From Roseburia sp. (lineage in GTDB: Bacteria; Bacillota; Clostridia; Lachnospirales; Lachnospiraceae): a stretch of 64,000 nt of DNA. The notes below the pieces were generated by a model. The model had not been told where the DNA came from, searched no databases, and worked only from the letters and a program-made list of their open reading frames with translations. The first letter of the stretch is position 1; every line of letters starts with the position of its first letter. The stretch is from positions 18,230 to 82,229 of the forward strand of contig JAPFDX010000023.1 in assembly GCA_026168605.1 (NCBI GenBank). Direction: 5' to 3'. Positions 36,208 to 44,465 of this stretch are shown here, piece by piece. Position numbers and translations under genes: made by a program.

Positions 36208-37269
36208 CTACTCACACGGATAAAATTCATAGCTGCAAACGGCAGAATAATCCCCCTCTTCGCCCGGTATCACCTTTTCTTCCGTGCCCACATTCTCGCC
36301 GCATCCCCAGTACGAGCCGTCTGCTTTCTGAATCACCGTGTTATTTAAAAATACTGGATATACCTCGTCAAACTCTGCAATGTTCTCGTATTCCGTATCA
36401 TACTTCAGCTTTCCGGTCCACGCCATTGCCCGCTCTTCTGCCCCCGGCTGCGGATAACCGTCCACGGCAAAATCTGTCCAGACCATAACGACGTTTTCTG
36501 CGATCATCGTCGGCTCACTGATCACAGCAGGTTTCGCAACACCACAGTTGCCGGCACTGTTGTCACCCCATGTCCAGACCGTTCCATCCCGGAGCAGTGC
36601 CGCATGATTGAACCAGCCTCCGGTGACCAACACCGCATCTTCCAAAAGCTTTTCCGGATTGTAGTAAGAATACATCGGTGCTGTATTTCCGCCCGCGTAG
36701 CCTCCCCGCCACGTCCAGACCGTTGCATCTTCTTTGAGGCAGACAATATCATCCCTGCCACAGCACGCATACGCCACGTCTTCCATCAGCAAAGCCGGCG
36801 CCGTTCCTATGTATGCTCCCACACCATAGAGTTCGTGCTCCTCTGTCAGAAAAATCACAAACCCTCTCTGGGAATCGTCGACGTGGATGACATTTTCTGC
36901 GATTTTTACATTTTCACTGTAAAATTCATCGTCCTGCGTTCCCTGCCCCAACTGTCCGCACGCATTGTTTCCACCTCCCCACAGCACATGGTTCCCGTCA
37001 ATATAGTAGAGGTTTCCCGGATCTCCCGTATGCGTGGCATAGTGTTTTGCAATGTTTACGGAAACCGTAAGTGGTTCCTGCCCGGCACCCCCGCCGGGCG
37101 TCTCGCTGCTTTCCGTAACTCCTGCTCCCGGATCCGAGTCGTCCGTACCCGAAATGAGGGGGCTGGTCTTGCGGGTGAAAGCAACACATAGGATAAGAAG
37201 GACAACTACAACGGCAAGGACTGCAAGTATCACTTTGGCATTTTTCTTTTGTCTTTTTATATCCGCCAT
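36208..37269 (-). CDS. Membrane-anchored RCC1-repeat protein
   Basis: 353 aa from the ATG at 37269. A Lys-rich start, then one membrane helix (about 12-34; VILAVLAVVVVLLILCVAF), a Ser/Gly/Pro linker (about 38-68) and an extracellular domain with RCC1-like blades: NHVLWGGGNNACGQLGQG (about 94-111), VWTWRGGYAGG and DGTVWTWGDNSAGNCG (about 230-245). It is likely a beta-propeller. Function unknown. It starts 18 bases after the EcoRII gene stop, same strand, so it may be cotranscribed with that restriction system or just adjacent. Confidence 0.72.
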   Translation of the reverse strand: MADIKRQKKNAKVILAVLAVVVVLLILCVAFTRKTSPLISGTDDSDPGAGVTESSETPGGGAGQEPLTVSVNIAKHYATHTGDPGNLYYIDGNHVLWGGGNNACGQLGQGTQDDEFYSENVKIAENVIHVDDSQRGFVIFLTEEHELYGVGAYIGTAPALLMEDVAYACCGRDDIVCLKEDATVWTWRGGYAGGNTAPMYSYYNPEKLLEDAVLVTGGWFNHAALLRDGTVWTWGDNSAGNCGVAKPAVISEPTMIAENVVMVWTDFAVDGYPQPGAEERAMAWTGKLKYDTEYENIAEFDEVYPVFLNNTVIQKADGSYWGCGENVGTEEKVIPGEEGDYSAVCSYEFYPCE

Positions 37270-37287
37270 TTCCTCCACCTCACTATC

Positions 37288-38463
37288 TTATTTGCCCTCG
37301 ATCGTTTTTACATATTCCACAAACCGGGTCAATGTCCATATTCTATCTCTACGATCCCTTGGATATGTCACTATATAAGGTTTCGGTACAACCAATATGA
37401 CATTCTCCGCCTGCATTTCATCCATCTGGGTTCCCGATACTCCTTGTTGAAGTGTACAGAGATATTTAGGTTTATCCCGTAGACGATCCGCTTCATTCAA
37501 CACCTGTCTCCATCTGTCTTTACAAGTTGTCTTTGCTGCGAGAGAAATAATATTATCTGTCGGAAAATCATAATTATGATATGCCTCGTGCGAGGGAAAC
37601 AGAAAATCCGGCTTCTTATTTCCCTCCGTAACTGCCTGTGACGAATATTCTAACCCATTTCCATCAAATATTGCTGACAAATGATGTTCAAGACTCTTTC
37701 CAGCGCGACTCTTACGACGATTTAACACCACATTTGCAACTCTGACAAATTCATCCACTGACTGAAATCCTTTTGTAATCATATTGCCATATCTCGCATA
37801 TTCCAATGCCCGGAAAAGCGTATACTCCATATTTGTCCAACTGATAAGCTTCTCATCAGGATTTGTAATGATATATTCTGCATGGTCATAGACTTTTTCT
37901 TCAATTGCCCTGGCTGCCGCAGACATTAAAGCCGATGCCGGAAAATCCACATCGAGACCACTGATAAACTCTTGTATTGCCAGCTTTTCCTGCGCCTCTG
38001 GCAAAACTTTTTTTATATCAATAAGACTGTTCGTCTCTGTAGGACTGATACCGAATGCATCAAGAAATTCTTCTATTTCCTCATCCGTATCCAGAAAATA
38101 TCCGCTGTAATCAACATCTGTCTGTTGTGTAAATACAAATAATGCCCCTGTCTGTTCTGGTTTCAGAAACGGAAAGCCTCTACCGAATCGCGTAATTCTC
38201 AACTCATTTTTACTTTCATAATATGTAAAGCAGCTTTCTGTTTCCAAATCGTCCTGCCATCTGATTTTCACTGTCCTTTTCGGAATCCCGGTCCGTTCAA
38301 GCTCCTGTTTTCTGAACAACATCACCATTGCTGATTTTGAAATCAAAATACCCGACTGATGACCGCCCGTTGCTCCCGTATCATTTGCAGAAAGAAATTT
38401 GCAAAATCCTTTTTCACTGTTAAGAACAGATTTTATCGCTTGTCCTGCATATCCTGTAATCAC
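37288..38463 (-). CDS. EcoRII-family type II restriction endonuclease
   Basis: 391 aa, GTG start directly after the methyltransferase stop (38464-38466). The N-terminal effector domain has SANDTGATGGHQSGILI (about 25-41), the hallmark of EcoRII-N. The C-terminal catalytic domain has GKSLEHHLSAIF (about 262), KPDFLFPSHEAYHN (catalytic Asp about 284) and LAAKTTCKDRW (Lys pair about 309-313), the EcoRII PD-(D/E)XK set. The family cleaves CCWGG and needs two sites. Specificity here is inferred from family membership. Confidence 0.92.
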   Translation of the reverse strand: MITGYAGQAIKSVLNSEKGFCKFLSANDTGATGGHQSGILISKSAMVMLFRKQELERTGIPKRTVKIRWQDDLETESCFTYYESKNELRITRFGRGFPFLKPEQTGALFVFTQQTDVDYSGYFLDTDEEIEEFLDAFGISPTETNSLIDIKKVLPEAQEKLAIQEFISGLDVDFPASALMSAAARAIEEKVYDHAEYIITNPDEKLISWTNMEYTLFRALEYARYGNMITKGFQSVDEFVRVANVVLNRRKSRAGKSLEHHLSAIFDGNGLEYSSQAVTEGNKKPDFLFPSHEAYHNYDFPTDNIISLAAKTTCKDRWRQVLNEADRLRDKPKYLCTLQQGVSGTQMDEMQAENVILVVPKPYIVTYPRDRRDRIWTLTRFVEYVKTIEGK

Positions 38464-39615
38464 CTAAATCACCATCCCATGCAATTCTTTTTCATCTGCC
38501 GGATCCATCTCTTCTAATTTTCTTACTATCAGCTTTGCCACATTTTCCATCAACGGCACTACGACAGAATTTCCAAATTGTTTATATGCCTGCGTGTCGG
38601 ATACCGGAATTTTGAAATCGTCCGGAAACCCCTGCAATCTCGCACATTCACGCGGTGTCAGACGTCTGGGATTTTTCCCGTCTTGTGCAATCAGTATTTC
38701 CGACCCATCTTTGTAATATCTTGCACTAATGGTTCTTGATATACCGTCCAATGGCGCAAGACCATATCCGAACCCATTTCCTGCCGCTTTATGCTTCGCA
38801 GCATAACTCTGAAGATACGTCCAAAGCTTATCTGACAATGTGTATTTTTCATCAACGTTTTCATCTAAAATGTCACGTATAACAGGTTTGGGATATTGTG
38901 GTGTCAAAGCAAAATCAAACTGTACCTTTTTTCCATACTTTTTACGATCAAATCCCACGATTAAAATACGTTCTCTATGCTGTGGTACATAATTCTGTCC
39001 ATCCAAAACAGAATAAAATACGCTGTAATCCAGTTCTTCCAATGATTCCAGTATTATCTGAAAGGTTCTGCCTTTGTCATGGCTACATAAATTTTTTACA
39101 TTCTCAAGCATAAAAGCCCTTGGACGTTTCTCTTTTAGAACCCGGCAAACGTCAAAAAAAAGTGTTCCTTGTGTTTTATCCTCAAAGCCAGTTGCCCTTC
39201 CAAGACTATTCTTTTTAGAAACTCCGGCAATAGAAAATGGCTGACAAGGAAATCCCGCGACCAGAATATCGTGATCTGGTATGGTTGAAGCTTCCACCTG
39301 AGTAATGTCCCCTTCCGGCTGCTCTCCAAAATTAGCAAAATATGTCTGCTGGCTGTATTTGTTCCATTCATTGGAATAAACACAATGACCTCCAGCCCGC
39401 TCAAATGCAATCCGCATTCCACCTATCCCCGCAAACAGATCAATAAATGTAAACTGACGTTCCTTTATTTTCCGCTGCCTTTTTTTCATATCTGTAACAT
39501 AATACGCAACAGCTTCTCTCACGCAATCCTGCATTGTTTGCTCTGTCATCATAGAATAGGAATTCAGTTCGTTATATAATTCATCGTCAACTCTTAAATG
39601 TACCTGTTTCATCAT
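38464..39615 (-). CDS. Dcm/EcoRII-type DNA (cytosine-5) methyltransferase with N-terminal RHH-like domain
   Basis: 383 aa. Residues 1-45 ([20 protein letters not shown] ... [14 protein letters not shown]) look like a ribbon-helix-helix DNA-binding domain. The catalytic part has motif [16 protein letters not shown] (about 56), [13 protein letters not shown] (about 117), [27 protein letters not shown], and [19 protein letters not shown] and QFGNSVVVP. It should protect CCWGG from the EcoRII-like enzyme encoded next. The RHH-like part may let the protein repress its own promoter (inference). Confidence 0.92.
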   Translation of the reverse strand: MMKQVHLRVDDELYNELNSYSMMTEQTMQDCVREAVAYYVTDMKKRQRKIKERQFTFIDLFAGIGGMRIAFERAGGHCVYSNEWNKYSQQTYFANFGEQPEGDITQVEASTIPDHDILVAGFPCQPFSIAGVSKKNSLGRATGFEDKTQGTLFFDVCRVLKEKRPRAFMLENVKNLCSHDKGRTFQIILESLEELDYSVFYSVLDGQNYVPQHRERILIVGFDRKKYGKKVQFDFALTPQYPKPVIRDILDENVDEKYTLSDKLWTYLQSYAAKHKAAGNGFGYGLAPLDGISRTISARYYKDGSEILIAQDGKNPRRLTPRECARLQGFPDDFKIPVSDTQAYKQFGNSVVVPLMENVAKLIVRKLEEMDPADEKELHGMVI

Positions 39616-39985
39616 GTCGCTCCCGGGAAATATTTTATACCTTATTTTTCCCTTATTATACTATCAGGCAATTCTGAAATCAAGCAAAATATCGCGAACA
39701 TACATTCTTCGTTATAGGATTACAAGCAAAAACTGCCTCACAGCAAACACTATGCCCCCTTCCAATCTTTCCCCAGAAAATTTTCTCTATCCATTTCCTA
39801 CACGTCGTTCCCTATTTCAAGCTGATATGTTAAAATACAGATATCCCTTTTATTCCTTGTAAAATCCGCTTATGCAACCGATTAGCCCTATGAAACCGCC
39901 CGGAGGGAGAATATCGCACTAAAATTGCATAAGTGAAAAAGTTTCCGCAACCCCAAAACCCAGCTTGTCGAAAGGAGTTTTAAAA
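39616..39985. promoter_or_regulatory. Intergenic region with promoter of EcoRII-type operon
   Basis: 370 bases without a gene. Minus strand TTGATT (39678-39683), 17 bp, TATAAT (39655-39660) is a strong promoter for the methyltransferase gene, 40 bases before its start. On the plus strand only an AAAGGAG before the phosphorylase gene is clear. Nothing else is recognised. Confidence 0.7.
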
Positions 39986-40768
39986 ATGAACGATCCTCAA
40001 AAGATTTTTACCATATTTGAAAAAACTGAAATCTCAGAACCGGCTTTATTCAGCCCGTCCGATACCACGAAAAAAATAGACCATTTTCCGGAAATATGTA
40101 TATCCACGTTTTCAGAGAGTATCATCCAAAAATTCGCTTCACTTGATAATACCACAAAAATCGCGGAACTGCATACCGCAAACGGCGCCATACCAATTTA
40201 TAAAATCCGTTATAAGGATACCGATATTGCGTTCTGTCTATCCATGGTAGGCGCACCAGCCTGTGTCGCCGAATTTGAGGAGATCATCGCCATGGGCGCT
40301 AAAAAGTTTGTTCTGTTCGGCTCATGCGGGGTGCTGGACGACGAGAAAGTAGCGGACAACATCATTATTCCCGTCTCCGCTGTTCGCGACGAGGGCACAA
40401 GCTACCACTATATCGCTCCGTCCCCGGAGATCGCAGCGGACACGCACGCCGTTCAGGTTTTAGAAAATGTTTTGGAAAACTGCGGCTATCTATACGTCAA
40501 GGGAAAAACATGGACTTCCGACGCCATTTATAGGGAAACGATGCCTATGATCCGGGAACGCAGGCAGGATGGCTGCATTGTCGTGGAGATGGAATGTGCC
40601 TCCATGCTGGCAGTTGCAAAATACCGGCACATTCCTTTTATCCAATTTTTGTACGGTGCAGACAACCTAAGTTCTGATATATGGGAGATCAGGGATTTGA
40701 GCCTATATGGTCTGAGCCATGCCGAAAAATATATGGTACTTGCCTTTGAATGTGGGCTTGCGCTATAA
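39986..40768 (+). CDS. Nucleoside phosphorylase (PNP/UDP family)
   Basis: 260 aa from the ATG at 39986 (AAAGGAG 9 bases upstream). It cleaves a nucleoside with phosphate to base and ribose-1-phosphate. Motifs: FVLFGSCGVLDD (phosphate/base loop, about 107), the Arg in VRDEGTSYHYIAPS (about 130), TWTSDAIYRET (about 180) and VVEMECASMLAVAKY (ribose-binding MEC, about 202). Members with this divergent N-terminus are often uridine or broad-specificity enzymes; the base is not clear. It overlaps the convergent DUF6179-like gene by 6 bases. Confidence 0.85.
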   Translation: MNDPQKIFTIFEKTEISEPALFSPSDTTKKIDHFPEICISTFSESIIQKFASLDNTTKIAELHTANGAIPIYKIRYKDTDIAFCLSMVGAPACVAEFEEIIAMGAKKFVLFGSCGVLDDEKVADNIIIPVSAVRDEGTSYHYIAPSPEIAADTHAVQVLENVLENCGYLYVKGKTWTSDAIYRETMPMIRERRQDGCIVVEMECASMLAVAKYRHIPFIQFLYGADNLSSDIWEIRDLSLYGLSHAEKYMVLAFECGLAL

Positions 40769-41548
40769 AACCACCCGCCAAAGTGAACCGTTATCCGCCG
40801 CATTCTTCAGGCGGATTGTAATATCATGAACGGAACCCAAAAGATATTCCGACAATTCCTGACTGTTGTCAAAATATGTCTCCAGAAACGTTTTGACAAC
40901 AGTTTTTAAGGAATCGCCGATCGTGTTCAAATCAAGTTCTGTCAGTGATTTTTCTGCCAGAATATGTCCTGTCACAGACAGCAAAACCACCTCGCAAATA
41001 TTGTCTATCATCTCTTTGTAATGCTCGTCATACTTTGCCAAGATCGTTCTTATATAATCCTCGGAAAACTTCCCCAAAAATTTCTGTTCCAGAGAAATGC
41101 ACTTGAGAAATTCATATATTTTATCGACTCCCGTGTATACAGAAATATCCTTTAATACCGGATAGTCAAGTGTCAAAATCGTATTTTGTGGTTCAAATTG
41201 GATGTTGTACCATTTAAAAAATTCCGGCAATCCTTTCATAACCGTATCACGCAAACAGTCGTTTCCGTAATCAGAAAATTCCGGCAAAATCTTATGATAT
41301 AGGTCCAGTGCTTTTTTCGTTTTTTCCTCCACGCATACTGCTCCGATCTCATACGCCCTCTGTGCCGGCAGCCGATTACCCGGCGCCAGACGATCACGTC
41401 TGGTTTGCTCCAGTTCCTGAATACAATACAAAACAGCCCCCATCAACTGTTCCGCCTTTTCATAGGTTATGGAAGTGCTTTCGTAAGCAGTATACTTTTC
41501 CGCTAATTTCCCCACAACCGGCACCAGTTCTTCCATCGTATATTCCAC
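40763..41548 (-). CDS. DUF6179-like protein, unknown function
   Basis: 261 aa, start GTG at 41548 with TGGAGG upstream. Mostly helical and without membrane segments (TYESTSITYEKAEQLMGA type repeats; AVCVEEKTKKALDLYHKILP; LTLDYPVLKDISVYTGVDKI). It is encoded 4 bases after the next gene upstream, and I recall the two as a conserved Clostridia pair (DUF6179/DUF6323), from memory. No enzyme motif is seen. Confidence 0.65.
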   Translation of the reverse strand: MEYTMEELVPVVGKLAEKYTAYESTSITYEKAEQLMGAVLYCIQELEQTRRDRLAPGNRLPAQRAYEIGAVCVEEKTKKALDLYHKILPEFSDYGNDCLRDTVMKGLPEFFKWYNIQFEPQNTILTLDYPVLKDISVYTGVDKIYEFLKCISLEQKFLGKFSEDYIRTILAKYDEHYKEMIDNICEVVLLSVTGHILAEKSLTELDLNTIGDSLKTVVKTFLETYFDNSQELSEYLLGSVHDITIRLKNAADNGSLWRVVL

Positions 41549-41552
41549 AACG

Positions 41553-42086
41553 TTACCTCCAGCAAAGTTCTTTTAATGTTTCGAGATACAATTCATGATC
41601 CCATCTTTTTACCTCATCAAATTTAGAATATGCCCCATATCCCTCCGAACCTTTATATCCATCGTACCCCGCCCGGATTGCCTGAGAAAAACTCGCCAGA
41701 CACGTGCTTTCCAGATAATCCAAATCTCCAAAACAGATGCTCTCAAACTGTTCTTTCATAAAATGGAGAAGTTCATCATCGGTAATTTCATCCTGCATCT
41801 CATTCTTGTACAGATAAAATATCTCCTGCAAACGAATTATGGTGTTCACATAATTGGTCTGATCGATATAATCGGAATCACAAAATTCGTAGATAATTTT
41901 TGTCACAATCCCCTCCCCAAACTCAACTCGCTTTTGTTCCCGCAAAGAATTGCCGCGTTCTTCCAAAATCAATCTGGCATCCTCTTCCGTCAAGACAAGT
42001 CCATACCGCTCCGTCGTCCGGTTCGTCTGAATCACTTTTTGAAGCTGATTTTGTTGCTGTAATAAAACCATCCAGTCTTTACCCAT
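41553..42086 (-). CDS. DUF6323-like protein, unknown function
   Basis: 177 aa from the ATG at 42086 (GGGAGGAAG upstream); the longer frame to 42122 lacks an SD. Helical and acidic, with MGKDWMVLLQQQNQLQKVIQ, LTEEDARLILEERGNSLREQ and EGYGAYSKFDEVKRWDHELY. Partner of the DUF6179-like protein encoded 4 bases downstream. Function unknown; the pairing suggests a complex. Confidence 0.65.
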   Translation of the reverse strand: MGKDWMVLLQQQNQLQKVIQTNRTTERYGLVLTEEDARLILEERGNSLREQKRVEFGEGIVTKIIYEFCDSDYIDQTNYVNTIIRLQEIFYLYKNEMQDEITDDELLHFMKEQFESICFGDLDYLESTCLASFSQAIRAGYDGYKGSEGYGAYSKFDEVKRWDHELYLETLKELCWR

Positions 42087-42212
42087 AAGATCTTCCTCCC
42101 CACACTTGTATTTGGAGCACAATTATAGCATCACGCCAGTATCATTTACAGTCTTGTATTTTTCCATTTCGAGGTATTACAACAATTAAATAAACTACGT
42201 TTTCAAATCATT

Positions 42213-42241
42213 ATTGTCTTGTACTCTTTTTTGTACTACAA
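42213..42241 (+). promoter_or_regulatory. Predicted promoter of GNAT gene
   Basis: TTGTCT (42213-42218), 17 bp, TACAAT (42236-42241), 37 bases before the ATG. Confidence 0.6.
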
Positions 42242-42277
42242 TAGAAGAAACACCAAAAGATTTTTAGGAAAAGACTC

Positions 42278-42751
42278 ATGAAATATACGATACGGGCTAT
42301 GCAAGAGCAGGAATACCCGCTGCTGGAAAATTTTTTATACGAAGCTATCTTTATCCCGGACGGTGTGGCAGCCCCACCCAAGAGCATTATTTTCCTGCCC
42401 GAATTGCAGACTTATATTCAAAATTTCGGATCATCAGAAAGTGACTTTGCGCTAGTTGCAGAGACGGAAAATCAAATCGCTGGCGCTGTCTGGGTTCGCA
42501 TGATCCATGATTATGGACACATCAACGATATCACTCCTTCCCTCGCGATTTCTCTCTATAAAGAATACCGCGGACAAGGGATCGGGAGCGCCTTATTGAA
42601 AGAAATGCTGTCTTTGTTGAAAGCACATGGTTATCCGAGTGTTTCGCTTTCCGTTCAAAAAGCGAATTATGCGGCTCAAATGTATCTGAAATCAGGATTT
42701 GAGATTGCAGAAGAGAAGGGAGATGAGTGGATCATGGTATGTTATTTGTAG
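42278..42751 (+). CDS. GNAT-family N-acetyltransferase
   Basis: 157 aa, complete GNAT domain. The acetyl-CoA loop EYRGQGIGSALLKEM (Q/RxxGxG/A at about residues 100-114) and motif B MYLKSGFEIAEEKGDEWIMV are present. The substrate is not predictable from sequence. AGGAAAAG precedes the ATG. It is followed about 170 bases later by the pseudouridine synthase on the same strand. Confidence 0.85.
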   Translation: MKYTIRAMQEQEYPLLENFLYEAIFIPDGVAAPPKSIIFLPELQTYIQNFGSSESDFALVAETENQIAGAVWVRMIHDYGHINDITPSLAISLYKEYRGQGIGSALLKEMLSLLKAHGYPSVSLSVQKANYAAQMYLKSGFEIAEEKGDEWIMVCYL

Positions 42752-42921
42752 TTTTAGCGACATACTCTGCCACCCTCTTAGCAAAGCCCATAAAACCACT
42801 GCTTATAAAGATTTATCATCAAAAGTTCATTCACAATTTTTGCCTGAGCACCTTTGTTTTTCTTTGTATCTATGTTAAAATCCAGATACTCTATTTTAAC
42901 GTTTCAATCAAAGGAAATCTT

Positions 42922-43815
42922 ATGAACCGTACACTTACCTATACCATCCCGGAAGAATATGCCGGACTGCGTGTAGAGCAGTTTTTAAAACGCAAGGGGT
43001 ATTCCCAGCAAAATATAACCGAGATCAAACGTATGCCAAAGAGCGTCATTTTAAACGGTTTGTATGTTTATATGCGGGATCCCATTGCCGCGGGAGACTG
43101 TCTGGAAATCCGCATCTGTGAAAATGATTCCTCCGAAAAAATCCCTCCGGTCAAACTGCCCCTGGATATCGTATATGAGGATGAGGACATCATTGTGATC
43201 AACAAACCCGCCGGTATGCCGATCCACCCATCCATGAAAAACTACACCAACTCCATGGCAAATGCGCTCGCCTGGTATTATATGGAGCAGGGAAAACCTT
43301 TTATCTTCCGCTGCAGCAACCGTCTGGACCGCGACACGTCCGGGCTTACGGTGGTTGCAAAGCATCTGGTCAGCGCGAGCATTCTCGCCTCTATGGTTTC
43401 CCGCAAGGAAGTTCACCGGGAATACCTCGCCATCGTATCCGGACACATCACGCCTGAATCCGGCACGATTGATGCTCCGCTCGCCAGAAAGCCCGGCGTC
43501 CTGATCGAACGGATGGTAGACTTCGAGAACGGCGAGCGCGCCGTCACCCACTATCACCTTGTAAAAAAATTAAAAAGGCACAGTCTCGTCTCCTTACAAC
43601 TGGAAACGGGCCGAACCCATCAGATACGAATCCATATGAAATATCTTGGCTACCCACTGATCGGCGATTATCTCTACAATCCGGATATGGAGTTGATCAA
43701 ACGGCAGGCGCTGCACTCACATAAGCTTAAGTTCCGGCACCCGATCACCGGGGAAGAGATGGCGTTCACTGCGGAAATGCCGGAGGATATGAGACGGGTG
43801 GAGGAGGTGGGATAA
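42922..43815 (+). CDS. RluA-family pseudouridine synthase
   Basis: 297 aa from the ATG at 42922 (AAAGGAAATCTT upstream); an open frame from 42727 overlapping the GNAT gene has no family sequence. An S4-like RNA-binding region (about 15-75; GLRVEQFLKRKGYSQQN) precedes the catalytic domain with SNRLDRDTSGL (catalytic Asp about 136), KEVHREYLAIVSG and LETGRTHQIRIHM (about 235). It isomerizes uridine in rRNA or tRNA; the target site is unknown. Confidence 0.9.
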   Translation: MNRTLTYTIPEEYAGLRVEQFLKRKGYSQQNITEIKRMPKSVILNGLYVYMRDPIAAGDCLEIRICENDSSEKIPPVKLPLDIVYEDEDIIVINKPAGMPIHPSMKNYTNSMANALAWYYMEQGKPFIFRCSNRLDRDTSGLTVVAKHLVSASILASMVSRKEVHREYLAIVSGHITPESGTIDAPLARKPGVLIERMVDFENGERAVTHYHLVKKLKRHSLVSLQLETGRTHQIRIHMKYLGYPLIGDYLYNPDMELIKRQALHSHKLKFRHPITGEEMAFTAEMPEDMRRVEEVG

Positions 43816-43834
43816 CCGTTGCTCTCTCCAGAGA

Positions 43835-44122
43835 TCACACCACCTTCACCGCTTCCTGCTCGAGCTTACACCCTTTTTCCAGCATAAACCGGATCGTGGC
43901 TCTGTAATCCTCTGTCAGCGCTCCGGTCTGCGATTCCTGTTCCAGTTCTTTTTCCAAGCGTTCCAGCCGGATCCGGTCGTGATTTGTCAGCGGTTTTGTG
44001 CAGTCTGCATACCGGCAAAGCGTCTCCGCGTCCATATATATGAAGTAAACGATATTTCTGTTTTTCTCTTTAAATGCTCCAGAATATAAAACAATTTTGT
44101 TTAGGGAATCAAGCTTTCCCAT
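43835..44122 (-). CDS. Small protein of unknown function
   Basis: 95 aa, MGKLDSLNKIVLYSGAFKEK then YMDAETLCRYADCTKPLTNH. The second half is a charged helix (RIRLERLEKELEQESQ) predicted to coil. No family recognised. It is convergent with the pseudouridine synthase gene (19 bases apart). Confidence 0.5.
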   Translation of the reverse strand: MGKLDSLNKIVLYSGAFKEKNRNIVYFIYMDAETLCRYADCTKPLTNHDRIRLERLEKELEQESQTGALTEDYRATIRFMLEKGCKLEQEAVKVV

Positions 44123-44194
44123 CTGTTTTATATTCCACCTTATACCAAATGGTCTTATGCCAAGATAAACAGCTTTGAATTATTTTGACTTATA

Positions 44195-44409
44195 TTAAGA
44201 ATCTAATGTGTAGTTCATATATCTCGTATATTCACTATTACTCTCAGAATATCTATATACTTCAAGAACATATGGTAAAGAAAATTCTTGCTTTTCCTCA
44301 TATTCTCCTTTAAATTGCAAAACTTCCTTTTCAGATAAGTTCTTCTTTGCACGTTTTATTACAAAAGCACGATTATTAAAAGTATTACAATTAGTTTTGT
44401 CACCGCATT
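44195..44409 (-). pseudogene. Coding remnant without start codon
   Basis: The 343-base gap between neighbours holds an open frame of 71 codons ending at TAA (44195-44197) with no start. It encodes CGDKTNCNTFNNRAFVIKRA, then NLSEKEVLQFKGEYEEKQEF and SLPYVLEVYRYSESN. The CGDxxxCNTFNN string looks like a real protein fragment, of the type seen in large polyvalent proteins of mobile elements (recollection only). An in-frame stop closes the upstream side. Confidence 0.4.
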
Positions 44410-44465
44410 ATCATTCTATCACAGTGTAAACACAAATAATCACAATATATATTTGCTTGATTAGA

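Noticed and set aside
42727..42921. 65-residue N-terminal extension of the pseudouridine synthase
   Set aside because: It overlaps the GNAT gene end, is hydrophobic and unlike the family; the ATG at 42922 has a good SD and gives the normal N-terminus.
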